Positions 5,796 through 13,845 of a DNA stretch of 35,835 nt are shown piece by piece. Position 1 is the stretch's first letter, and every line of letters starts with the position of its first letter. Position numbers and translations under genes: made by a program. Source of the stretch: a virus; the IMG/VR virus record IMGVR_UViG_3300037862_000118, positions 1 to 35,835 of that record; one strand, 5' to 3'. The notes beneath the pieces are model-generated. The model worked only from the letters and a program-made list of their open reading frames with translations, was not told where the DNA came from and searched no databases.

Positions 5796-7753
5796 TACAG
5801 TTCCGCCGATGCTTGAATGAATGGAGTTGTTCCGTTTATGTCTGTCCTAATTGTTCCTGCACTATTGACAGGCGCACCTGAGGCGACGTTAATGTCACAC
5901 GTAATGGTGTTAGTAGTTACCGAACCGAATCCGAAGTTGGTAAGAAGGAGGTTTGCGTTATTGGTAAGCACATGCCAAATGCCGGACGCTGACGCGGAGG
6001 GGGCTACACGCATGGGTACCGGTAACTGAAAAGCCCCCCAAGCCCGATTGTCTGTCCAAAAGCTTATAGTGACTAGCCCGGCAGCTAAATTGCCACTCCA
6101 GCGGTAGTAGTACCGTTGGCAAGCAGCCAGTTCCGCCTGAAGAGAGGGGGCATTACGGCGGAAGGGGGTGGCGGTAGTGCCAGCCTCTAGCTGTACTCCA
6201 GTAATGAAGAAGTCCCCCGCAAATGCACCGCTGTTGAGGTACGGAACGACTACTAACCCTCTAGCAGTAGACAAAGGCGCTACACCGACGGTGAAGGTCT
6301 GTGAATACCTAACCCATGCTGAGGTGCTTGCGCCGATGTTTGTCGAATCAAAAACAGGGGTAGCGGCTGTGTACACTCCCTCGGAAAAGGCGACAAATAA
6401 ACCAAGAGTTGCTGCGAGCGATGTTGACGTGCGCGCGAAGAAAGAAACCGTCCAGGTGCTTCCTACAACAAACTCTCCCGCGTTCCCTTGAGCAGGCAGT
6501 TCTATGGCTTGTCGGATAGCGGGATTGGCGGTGGCGTTAGATATCCGTGCCGAGAACGCAATGCCGGGAGGACCCGCCTGCCGGGAAACTACCCCGGTGT
6601 CGGAGGTGAACCTGTCTGCGGTGTATGAGTTGCCAGCAGCAACGCTGACACCCCTCTGCCAAATATCCATTCCACCGTTGATGATGTAGTTCTGGGACAG
6701 GGCAGTGTTGCTGACCTTAGTCACCAGGGCTGTCTGAACTTCAGTATCAAAGTTGCCGGAACTGGATGCCGCGCAAATAATCCATTTGACTACTGTGTAG
6801 GGCTGGAGGTTGTTATGCGCGCTCGCCGCTGGCGTTGTGCTCGTTGTGCCGCTGACGCTGTGCGCGTGCGAGTCTGACGCTGTTGTGCCGCTGACGCTGT
6901 GCGCGTGCGAGTCTGACGCTGTTGTGCCGCTGAACCCATGCGCGTGAGAGGTACCTGCCAAAGTAGCCGAATATCTTCCACTAGCATCATTTCCGGCTCT
7001 GACTCTTGTTGAACCCGAAACGCCGTCGCTGACTGAGAACGAAGCACCTATATCGTTATTTGTGGTTGTGCCGCTGAATCCGTGATTGTGCGAGTCCGAG
7101 CTTGTCGTCGTGCTGAAGGTGTGGGTATGCGAGTCCGAGCTTGTCGTCGCGCTCACAGTGTGACTGTGAGCGGGTGTTTCTGTCGTGCTCAGCTCATGAA
7201 CTTTAGCGCCGCCAGTTTCGCCTAATACATCGAACTCTGTCTGGCTGGCATCATGCCCTACCAGTGTGCGGCCACGGTAGTCAGGAATGTTGAACGTCGT
7301 TGTACCGTCGCCTGCACCGTAGCTCGTGCCCAGCAATGCAAACAGGCCGGAGTAGATAGTCCGAGACACCGCCTGCCCGGTAAGCTCCAATGCCCACGAC
7401 GGAATGGCGTTAGCGGCCCACGGCGTAATAGCCCCCAGCTGGAACGAGCCGCTAGTGCCTGATACGGCAACCCACTGGCTAGAGTCGGCATCTACATACC
7501 GGATATAGGTCTGACCGTCTGTGGAGTCGAACCAGAGGTCCCCGCTTAAAGACGTTGCCGGGGCTGTCGGAGAGACCGTGACGCTACTGCTGGCAAAGTA
7601 GACTAGCTCTGACCAGGTGGATACTCCGTCACCAACTTTAAGCCGCTTAGTGTCGGCCTCGTAGCCCTGCTCACCGCTTGCTAATACCGGGTTAGCGGTG
7701 GTCCACTCGGTAGCAGTTCCCTGTCGTAGTCGAATTGTTGTTTGCGCGGGCAT
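5795..7753 (-). CDS. Tail fibre with Mtd_N-like base, collar domain, His-rich array and carbohydrate-binding-type C-terminus
   Basis: The product has 652 residues and its start overlaps the previous stop (TAATG). Residues ~5-52 (IRLRQGTATEWTTANPVL, KRLKVGDGVSTWSEL) match the N-terminal domain seen in major tropism determinant-type fibres. Residues ~105-190 form a phage tail-collar domain (GAITPWAANAIP, FNIPDYRGRTLVG, EFDVLGETGG). Residues ~188-306 carry HTH, HNH and HAH motifs in 13-residue repeats such as SDSHAHSVSGTTA, which in T4 gp37 tips coordinate metal along a trimer axis. After residue ~345 comes NYIINGGMDIWQRG, the opening of a common fibre lectin module, and a beta-rich C-terminus. 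It shares the collar and His-array architecture with the adjacent spike gene. Confidence 0.85.
   Translation of the reverse strand: MPAQTTIRLRQGTATEWTTANPVLASGEQGYEADTKRLKVGDGVSTWSELVYFASSSVTVSPTAPATSLSGDLWFDSTDGQTYIRYVDADSSQWVAVSGTSGSFQLGAITPWAANAIPSWALELTGQAVSRTIYSGLFALLGTSYGAGDGTTTFNIPDYRGRTLVGHDASQTEFDVLGETGGAKVHELSTTETPAHSHTVSATTSSDSHTHTFSTTTSSDSHNHGFSGTTTNNDIGASFSVSDGVSGSTRVRAGNDASGRYSATLAGTSHAHGFSGTTASDSHAHSVSGTTASDSHAHSVSGTTSTTPAASAHNNLQPYTVVKWIICAASSSGNFDTEVQTALVTKVSNTALSQNYIINGGMDIWQRGVSVAAGNSYTADRFTSDTGVVSRQAGPPGIAFSARISNATANPAIRQAIELPAQGNAGEFVVGSTWTVSFFARTSTSLAATLGLFVAFSEGVYTAATPVFDSTNIGASTSAWVRYSQTFTVGVAPLSTARGLVVVPYLNSGAFAGDFFITGVQLEAGTTATPFRRNAPSLQAELAACQRYYYRWSGNLAAGLVTISFWTDNRAWGAFQLPVPMRVAPSASASGIWHVLTNNANLLLTNFGFGSVTTNTITCDINVASGAPVNSAGTIRTDINGTTPFIQASAEL
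6843..6920 (-). repeat. 39-bp tandem repeat coding His-array units of the fibre
   Basis: Two adjacent near-identical 39-bp units begin at 6843 and 6882, and a third, diverging unit starts at 6921. They encode the 13-residue HAHSVSGTTASDS module. Related diverged units recur at about 7067-7165, so the array grew by unequal exchange. Confidence 0.85.
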
Positions 7754-10014
7754 TACGGTGTCCCTCCGAAAAGCGTTGTTGGTCCGTTTTGTATAGCAGT
7801 CTGCTGAGCGGTAGAGACGGGCTTGTCCGCGTCAGAAGTGTTGTCTACATTCGCTAAGCCGACATCGTTTTTCGCCAAGACGACAACGCCCTGCCGCCCG
7901 GCAACAGAGCTGACTAGGTTGGAACCGGGGACACCCTGCGGACCCTGCTCTCCGGTTGCGCCCGTAGCGCCAGTAGCTCCGACAGGGATGCCGAAGGCAA
8001 ATGTCCGCGCTTCGGGCGTACCCCCCAACGTGATGGTAGGAGCGGCACCAACGGCCAGCCCCGTAGCTGTTGCGGAAGTAATTGTCCCGGAGGGGCCAGT
8101 GGCTCCCGTGTCGCCGGTGACCCCCTGCGCGCCAGTAGCTCCGACGGGGATGCCGAAGGCAAATGTGCGTGCCTCCGCTGTGCCTCCCAAGGTGACAGTA
8201 GGCGTAGCGCCAGCGCTGAGTGCGGTGCTAGTGGCTCCGGTGATAGTGCCTGAAGGCCCCACGGGTCCGGGGACGGTAGAGGCTGCACCCTGCGCGCCGG
8301 TAGCTCCGGTGGCTCCGGTTGTTCCCGTTGCGCCGACGGGTCCTTGGGGACCTGTCGCACCGCCCGCGACGGCAACGACATATCGACCCACGAGGTAGGG
8401 CTGGAGATTATTGTGGGCTTCACCTAAGCCGGAGTTTTGGTTTGTAGCGGTAGTGGCTTGATTTGTTGCTGTCGTGGCGTTGTTGGTTGCGGTAGTGGCT
8501 TGATTTGTTGCTGTCGTGGCGTTGTTAGTTGCGGTAGTGGCTTGATTTGTTGCTGTCGTGGCGTTGTTAGTTGCGGTATTTGTGTTCGACTCCGCCCAGG
8601 TCCCCTGGATGAGGCTTGGGTTATTACTCGGCGCGGAGCCGCCAGTGGCGAGCGAGTTGGAGAAGTAGACAGTAGCGCCGCCGTTATTACCCCAATAAAT
8701 AGTGTGTGAGCCACCCTTAAAGGAGTGTGCGTGAGCGTTCTGCGAGTGGTTGTGTGAGTTCTGGGTGTGGTTGTGACTGTTCTGCGAGTGGTTGTGTGAG
8801 TCCTGGGTGTGGTTGTGACTGTTCTGCGAGTGGTTGTGTGAGTCCTGGGTGTGGTTGTGACTGTTTTGCGTGTGCGTATGGGTACCGTTCTGGTTAGCAG
8901 TCAACGAAACTGTTTTAGCACCGCCTACTTCTCCCAGAACATCGAACTCGACCTGTCCGGTGTCTCTGCCGACAAACACCCTCCCACGGGCATCCGGCAG
9001 AATCAGGTTTGCTCCGGATACCCAGTCGGGGTAGATAGCGGCCAGTTCTGGGTAGAGGGCGACACCGCCGGTGATGGTCTGGCCCTCTAGCGCCAACACT
9101 GCGGGAGACAACACCGCGCTGAACCACAAGAAAATGGAGCCAATAATCATGCCCCTGCCGGTGACCCCCGCTACCCAGGAGTTTCCGTTGTACACCAGGG
9201 AGTCGTTGGCAACCGCAGAAGCCGTAGCGACATCCGAAAGTGAGTCCAAGGTAATCGCAGGAAGCTGGGCGGAACTGAAGACTCCGGTGGTGATGTCTCC
9301 TGCGCCGAGGGTTACTGCAGGCCCGGCGTTGCCGTTGACGGAGGTGACCCCATCTGCCGGAGTAAGAAGCTCTTTCCAGTTGGCTAGCGTTGTCGCGGGA
9401 GACGCCGCCAGCACGAAGCTTTTGGTGACATCGGTGCGGATAGCAAGGTCACCCTTTTGTGCTATCAATGACAGCATTGCTGCTTGGCTGGCGATGACGA
9501 AGGTGTCGTTGATAGCAATAGCCGGGAGGATGGACTCCAGGTCGCTGCTGCCCCACTCACCGGTGGCGCTGTTGTAGCGCAGCACATCGTTGTTGGCAGG
9601 AGCCGGTACCGCCACATCGGTGAGGTCATCGAGCTCATTGGCCTGTGGCGGCAACTGCCGGGACTCCCAGTGACCGGTGACTGCGTCGTAGGTCAGTACC
9701 TGCCCCTCAGCAGGCACGCCGGTCTCGACGTCAGAGAGGTCATCTAAGACAATGACGCGTGAATCCCGTGTCCCAAAGGTCCCTGTCCACAGTGGGTAGG
9801 AGGGGTCACCGCCCTCGAACTCTATCCAGACACCTCCGCCGAGGTTCGGGATTACTAGAGGCAGTCCCGCGGTCTGCTTGGGTGAAATCCAGCCGGTAGT
9901 GCTGGTGCCAAAAACTTTCGGCACCTGCGCCTGGATGCGCCCGGCGTTCAGTGGGTCGCGGGTGCTGACCACCACCCCGCGGTAGGGTCCGTAGAGCCTT
10001 TTTGGCGCGTTCAT
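7753..10014 (-). CDS. Chimeric baseplate spike (gp5/gpV OB-fold) fused to collar, His-array and collagen-like fibre
   Basis: The product has 753 residues. Residues ~7-85 (GPYRGVVVSTRDPLNAGRIQ, then LPNLGGGVWIEFEGGDPSYP) are the OB-fold of gp5/gpV-type spikes, which cap the tail tube. Residues ~88-270 contain three L.DL.DV.....VL.Y....W shaft repeats. Residues ~290-370 form a tail-collar domain (PDARGRVFVGRD, EFDVLGEVGG). Residues ~378-428 are a His array of HNHTQ/HNHSQ units, and residues ~480-525 an Asn/Thr array. Residues ~545 to 715 carry collagen-like G-A-T and G-P-Q runs around two copies of a TLGGT.EARTFAFGIPVGA module. The start lies three bases after the gpJ stop. A usual gpV is about 200 residues, so this protein joins spike and fibre in one chain. 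Confidence 0.85.
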   Translation of the reverse strand: MNAPKRLYGPYRGVVVSTRDPLNAGRIQAQVPKVFGTSTTGWISPKQTAGLPLVIPNLGGGVWIEFEGGDPSYPLWTGTFGTRDSRVIVLDDLSDVETGVPAEGQVLTYDAVTGHWESRQLPPQANELDDLTDVAVPAPANNDVLRYNSATGEWGSSDLESILPAIAINDTFVIASQAAMLSLIAQKGDLAIRTDVTKSFVLAASPATTLANWKELLTPADGVTSVNGNAGPAVTLGAGDITTGVFSSAQLPAITLDSLSDVATASAVANDSLVYNGNSWVAGVTGRGMIIGSIFLWFSAVLSPAVLALEGQTITGGVALYPELAAIYPDWVSGANLILPDARGRVFVGRDTGQVEFDVLGEVGGAKTVSLTANQNGTHTHTQNSHNHTQDSHNHSQNSHNHTQDSHNHSQNSHNHTQNSHNHSQNAHAHSFKGGSHTIYWGNNGGATVYFSNSLATGGSAPSNNPSLIQGTWAESNTNTATNNATTATNQATTATNNATTATNQATTATNNATTATNQATTATNQNSGLGEAHNNLQPYLVGRYVVAVAGGATGPQGPVGATGTTGATGATGAQGAASTVPGPVGPSGTITGATSTALSAGATPTVTLGGTAEARTFAFGIPVGATGAQGVTGDTGATGPSGTITSATATGLAVGAAPTITLGGTPEARTFAFGIPVGATGATGATGEQGPQGVPGSNLVSSVAGRQGVVVLAKNDVGLANVDNTSDADKPVSTAQQTAIQNGPTTLFGGTP
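8447..8572 (-). repeat. Three-copy 42-bp tandem repeat (Asn/Thr array)
   Basis: Units start at 8447, 8489 and 8531 and are nearly identical; a partial unit follows from 8573. Each codes 14 residues of alternating NNATTAT and NQATTAT. Near-identity at third positions implies recent duplication. Confidence 0.95.
8737..8862 (-). repeat. Three-copy 42-bp tandem repeat (His array)
   Basis: Units start at 8737, 8779 and 8821, and a partial unit runs from 8863. Each codes 14 residues containing two HNH triplets (SHNHTQDSHNHSQN type). The first unit differs from the others at one visible base (agttct for agtcct), so copy number may vary between isolates. Confidence 0.95.
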
Positions 10015-10016
10015 AG

Positions 10017-11864
10017 TTAGGCCTTGACGATTGTGAGACGGTAGCTGTTTTGCGTCACGCCGTCTTGGGCTACAACAACGATGGGCACAACCGTTGTCGC
10101 AGTGGGGAGCAGTACCGCCTGCGCCACCTGCGAGGTAGCGACAACACCGGCGATAGTGAACCGCGCGGCAGCACTGGTCACTGCTGTGATGTTGACGGTT
10201 GTCGCCGCCGTGGCTACAAGCAGGGTGTAGTTAAAGAACTCTGCACTGAAGGCGGGGGAGAGGGTTCCGCTGCTCGGGGTCAGCGCAGTGACGCTGGCCT
10301 CGCCGCTCGCGGGAATAATCTCCAGCTCTGATGGGTCGAAGTAGAAGAGTTCTCCCGGCTGTGCCACCAGGATGTCGCGCGCAGCGGATGCCCCGCGGTG
10401 GAGCGCCGTTACTTGCACGTTGGTTGCTCCCGGAACTTCGCGCAAAACGGCCTCTACCTGCTCGGGGTAGATGGTGGCGTTGAAGTTGGTGTTGATGTAG
10501 GAAAAAGCGTCCAACAACCGCACCTGGAGGGCACCGGTGACTTCGGCGCTGGAGAACCCCGCCGCGCGGGTGTACAGCACGCTGCAACTGATGTCGATGT
10601 AGGTCGGGGGGCTCACGGTGACCGTTGCACCAATCTGTCGCCGTGGCTCAAGGACATCTTCAATGGCGCTACGGAGTCCCGACCACTCCAAGGTCAGCGC
10701 GGTGTTGGACTCGTCGTAGAGGGGGTAGGGGTCGCCCACTGCGGTCGTTCGTACGGGGGCAGCAAACACGGTAATGGAGGCAAAGGTGCTCGCCACGGCG
10801 CTCGCCTTGGCGACGTTGGCCGCGCGAAACGTCAGTGAGCCGTAATCTCGGAGGGTCACTGCTCGGTCATTAGTTCTGACGGACTGCTCAGCGGCGGCGC
10901 GAATAACCTCGACACTGTCGGGGTCACTGCCGCCTACGCCTGTGTCGGGGTTTGTAAAGGTGAGAACTCCCGCCAGGCTAAACACTTGGTTATCCGTCAT
11001 ACCCGGGATTCGTACTAAGGTGTTCAGGGTGTTGCTGGGGATGTTACCGCGCACCCCGCCACCCACCGTGTACTGCGCTTTGATGGCGGCAAAAGCGGTG
11101 GGGATAGCACCCGACACCCCATCGCCAAAAATGACACTGACCCTGTTTTCGGCGTCGACCACAACAGAGTAGGCGGGGTCGGTCGGCCCGGCATCGGGCA
11201 AGAAAGAACTCACAGCCCAGATGCCGTACGAGTCCCCGTACTGCACAAATACTCTCAGACTGTCAAGTGCTACTTCCGTCTCCTGCAGGAAGAACCGCTG
11301 AGCGGGCTCCCCGTTTGAAATTCCAAGGGTCTCAGCTGCAATGTCGGTGCTTGCTGCATTTGCTGCTAAAGGATACCGAGAAGAGATGGCTTCACCGTGA
11401 AAGGCAAGGACGGAAGCAGTGCCGTTAGCGGGCACCGTGGCCGAGGCGGAGGTAGTAAACACCACGCTTTCAACGGCATCTCCGACAAGATAGTTGCCGG
11501 AGATTTCAGCTCCCGCGGGGAGTTCTACTGCTTGGTCGCTTTGGCTGGTAACCCGGACAGTGCAAAACGCCGAAGAGAAACCGTTGGGGGTGTACCCCGC
11601 AGAAGCGGCGAGCGCCAAAATGCTGGAGCGCTGAGTCGCTGTCAGGAGAGAGCCCTCGTTAGCGACGCGGTCGGTGTAGTAGCCCAGGACGTCTCCAACG
11701 TACGAGAAGGCCTCGACGAGGGCTAGAGCAAAGTCTGCGGGGTCATTGCCAAACCAGCTGCCCACTCGCGCGCGGACGCGCTCGATGAGGTCTTCGCGCA
11801 GGGAGAAGAAGTCTCGGCTGGTGTAGTCGATGGCTACCGGGCTGGAAAAGTCTGAAATGCTCAC
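10017..11864 (-). CDS. Baseplate J-like (gp6-type) wedge protein
   Basis: The product has 615 residues. It opens with DFSSPVAIDYTSRDFFSLRED, then ALVEAFSYVGDVLGYYTDRVANE, the signature opening of phage baseplate J-like proteins. The middle has VIFGDGVSGAIP and YTVGGGVRGNIPSNTL, also diagnostic, followed by DRAVTLRDYGSLTFRAANVAKA. The C-terminal ~85 residues add an Ig-like cadherin-type domain (ALTPSSGTLSPAFSAEFFNYTL, then NSYRLTIVKA), resembling bacterial Ig-like repeats. Proteins of this family form the wedge dimers that ring the baseplate and drive sheath contraction. The start overlaps the gp25-like gene by four bases (ATGA). Confidence 0.92.
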   Translation of the reverse strand: MSISDFSSPVAIDYTSRDFFSLREDLIERVRARVGSWFGNDPADFALALVEAFSYVGDVLGYYTDRVANEGSLLTATQRSSILALAASAGYTPNGFSSAFCTVRVTSQSDQAVELPAGAEISGNYLVGDAVESVVFTTSASATVPANGTASVLAFHGEAISSRYPLAANAASTDIAAETLGISNGEPAQRFFLQETEVALDSLRVFVQYGDSYGIWAVSSFLPDAGPTDPAYSVVVDAENRVSVIFGDGVSGAIPTAFAAIKAQYTVGGGVRGNIPSNTLNTLVRIPGMTDNQVFSLAGVLTFTNPDTGVGGSDPDSVEVIRAAAEQSVRTNDRAVTLRDYGSLTFRAANVAKASAVASTFASITVFAAPVRTTAVGDPYPLYDESNTALTLEWSGLRSAIEDVLEPRRQIGATVTVSPPTYIDISCSVLYTRAAGFSSAEVTGALQVRLLDAFSYINTNFNATIYPEQVEAVLREVPGATNVQVTALHRGASAARDILVAQPGELFYFDPSELEIIPASGEASVTALTPSSGTLSPAFSAEFFNYTLLVATAATTVNITAVTSAAARFTIAGVVATSQVAQAVLLPTATTVVPIVVVAQDGVTQNSYRLTIVKA

Positions 11865-12277
11865 GCGGGTCCCTCGCTAGGTGGTGAGATTCCGTCGATG
11901 AGGAGGGAACCGATTGATGTGGTGACAGTGTCCTGGTTAGGGAGCTGATACGAAATTGCGACGAGAGTCTGTTTTGCTAACTCATCCCAGACCACCTCGA
12001 CGGAGTCCAGGGTGAGGGCCGGAAGCAACCCGGAAAAGGTTCGTCCCACCTCGTCTTTGATGGCGGTCTCGTTTACCTGCCCCCCGTCAAACACCATCTC
12101 TGCGAGTCGGGAACCGTACGCCATCCGAGAAAACCGCTCTCCTTTTCGGGTAAGCAGTGCCGCGCGCACTCGTTGGTCCCAAATCTGCTCGGGAGAGACT
12201 ACTTCGTTCGCCACTAGCCGAGAAGAGAACCGGAAAGGGAAGCCCAGGGCGCGCTCACCGCTGACGTTTACAGCCAT
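11861..12277 (-). CDS. gp25-like baseplate wedge protein
   Basis: The product has 138 residues. It reads GFPFRFSSRLVANEVVSPEQIWDQRVRAAL and then LTRKGERFSRMAYGSRLAEMVFD. This matches the gp25/GPW family, where the E-R-x-x-x-x-x-G-S/C-x-L pattern is conserved in phages, type VI secretion and other contractile systems. It links the wedge to the first sheath ring. The location just upstream of gpJ is the canonical order. The last codons overlap the gpJ start, so the two are translated together. Confidence 0.9.
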   Translation of the reverse strand: MAVNVSGERALGFPFRFSSRLVANEVVSPEQIWDQRVRAALLTRKGERFSRMAYGSRLAEMVFDGGQVNETAIKDEVGRTFSGLLPALTLDSVEVVWDELAKQTLVAISYQLPNQDTVTTSIGSLLIDGISPPSEGPA

Positions 12278-12290
12278 AGTCGTGCCTTCC

Positions 12291-13556
12291 TTAATCTGCT
12301 ATCCATTGTCCTGGACTTGTCGGTCGGTTTGTGGCGGTAATAGAGGTGCTTAATACCCGAATGGGGGCCTTAAGAACTGTTCCTGCTAACGGCTTATTGC
12401 CTATAGACGCCAGCCTAGAACGGATGTCCACCTGTGCCTTGTTATGCTCAAACTTTCTCCGGAAGGTGCTTCCTGCGTTATTGCCTAAGCCGTCGGTGAG
12501 CAACTGCGCATCGACGGTGTACAGCCCGCTGAGGTCGATACGGTGGTGGGCTTCTGCAACTGCCCAGTAGCCGTCCGTACTGTTGCCGGTGCCGGACACC
12601 AGAACAGTGGAGTAGACCCCCACCCGTGGGTCTCCAAAGCCTTTAAGGTTCGCTGTCGTTGTGAGCCGCACCCGCTGTGCCGCATCCTGCGCGGCGCGGT
12701 CTGCTTCCTGCTGGTTGCCGACTGTTTCTTCTGTTTCATACCCGGCAAACCACGTATCAGAAAGGCCAGCTCGTATGGGGGAGCCGACCTCTTGGGGAAA
12801 ACTTTCCTGCTGGATGACTTCTCTGCTCGCCAGGTCCACGGTAGCTACCGACTTACTGGTGCGGGGCTCTTCGACAGCTTCGGAGTAGTCCCCCTGTAGA
12901 ACTTGGAAAGAGTCCAGTGTCCGTGCGCGGAGGTTGCGCAGCCCACTGTTGATGAGGTTTCCATCAAGCGAGTACAGCGGGACGTAGCTCATGCGACTGT
13001 CCAGGGTCCGGTCGATGCTTTGGAAGAGCAGGTTTGCCCCTTCCACAATGGCGATATAGCCGATGCGGGCGGCTTGCGCTTGAATCCACTGCCAGTAACT
13101 TTCCCCCGAAATAGACAGCTGGTTGAAAACGCGGGGATGCGGCTCTCCCACAAAGTTCAAGCCAAGTTCTTTAGCGATGACGCCTACTGCATCGGGGATG
13201 GAGGTGTTAGAAAAGACGCGTGTCCCGCGGTTTTTGAGGGGGAAGGATGAGCCGATGCAGTAGATTTTGGTGGGCCGCTTTAGCTGCGCGGCGTTGACCT
13301 GCGAGGTGAAGTTGACGTAGCCGGTCCAACGGAGGGTGCTTTCTCCGTTGGACAGCAGCAGCACAATGGGAGTTCCGGTGGTCAGCAGGTTGCCCCACAC
13401 GGGGCGGTAGTTAGGGAAGGTCAGCACCGCGATGTCGTGCTGACCCACAGCTTGATGTAGCTCCAAGATGCTGGGCCGCGCGGTGAGCGAGGGGACAGTG
13501 GGTAGCTCGACAGAGTACTGTCCACTAAACCGATACGCGTTCCCGGACTTAAGCAT
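12291..13556 (-). CDS. Baseplate hub protein, gpD/gp27-like
   Basis: The frame extends upstream of 13556, but that part overlaps the LysM-like gene and has low-complexity, non-protein-like sequence, so I chose the ATG at 13556, which overlaps the upstream stop by eight bases. The product is 421 residues. It has an N-terminal beta domain (SILELHQAVGQHDIAVL..., STLRWTGYVN), then IPDAVGVIAKELGLNFV, typical of late-control D or gp27 hub proteins that form the trimeric ring between tube and spike. Residues ~215-350 contain DSFQVLQGDYSE and a helical segment EADRAAQDAAQRVRL, both usual in gpD-like proteins. No strong ribosome site precedes the start, which fits coupled re-initiation. Confidence 0.75.
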   Translation of the reverse strand: MLKSGNAYRFSGQYSVELPTVPSLTARPSILELHQAVGQHDIAVLTFPNYRPVWGNLLTTGTPIVLLLSNGESTLRWTGYVNFTSQVNAAQLKRPTKIYCIGSSFPLKNRGTRVFSNTSIPDAVGVIAKELGLNFVGEPHPRVFNQLSISGESYWQWIQAQAARIGYIAIVEGANLLFQSIDRTLDSRMSYVPLYSLDGNLINSGLRNLRARTLDSFQVLQGDYSEAVEEPRTSKSVATVDLASREVIQQESFPQEVGSPIRAGLSDTWFAGYETEETVGNQQEADRAAQDAAQRVRLTTTANLKGFGDPRVGVYSTVLVSGTGNSTDGYWAVAEAHHRIDLSGLYTVDAQLLTDGLGNNAGSTFRRKFEHNKAQVDIRSRLASIGNKPLAGTVLKAPIRVLSTSITATNRPTSPGQWIAD

Positions 13557-13827
13557 TAGCCGGAATCCGCAACTGAGTGCCGGGAGTGATAACCATGGGG
13601 TTGAGGATTTCAGGGTTGTAATCCATAATGCGCCACCATAGGTCGCCATTACCCAATAGCTCAAGTGCAACTTGGTCGATGCGGTCGGCACTTTTCCAGA
13701 CGTAGAAGAAGAACTCTCCCGTGACGCGGGGGAAGGCGCGGGGCACGGTGACGTCGTATTGCCGCTTTCTGGCGTTGTACGACAAGTACACCGGGCTATC
13801 AACGTAGCGGCTGTCGCTCATAATCAT
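13549..13827 (-). CDS. LysM/gpX-like baseplate hub protein
   Basis: The product has 92 residues with an AGAGGAG site before an ATG; a second ATG two codons later is also possible. The C-terminal half (ALELLGNGDLWWRIMDYNPE, then NPMVITPGTQLRIP) is a LysM-like fold of the P2 gpX or T4 gp53 type, found in small proteins that bind the hub of contractile tails. The N-terminal half (SPVYLSYNARKRQYDVTVPR) is less clear. It lies between a large hub-like protein and the gpD-like hub. Confidence 0.82.
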   Translation of the reverse strand: MIMSDSRYVDSPVYLSYNARKRQYDVTVPRAFPRVTGEFFFYVWKSADRIDQVALELLGNGDLWWRIMDYNPEILNPMVITPGTQLRIPANA

Positions 13828-13845
13828 GGTTATCTCCTCTACTTA

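Noticed and set aside
5795-7753. Diversity-generating retroelement target suggested by the Mtd-like N-terminus
   Set aside because: No reverse transcriptase or template/variable repeat pair is seen in the window, and the C-terminus is a lectin-like module of another type.
13557-13802. N-terminal extension of the gpD-like hub frame
   Set aside because: The sequence is Ser/Thr/Pro/Cys-rich and overlaps the LysM-like gene completely in another frame; the ATG at 13556 gives a sensible protein.
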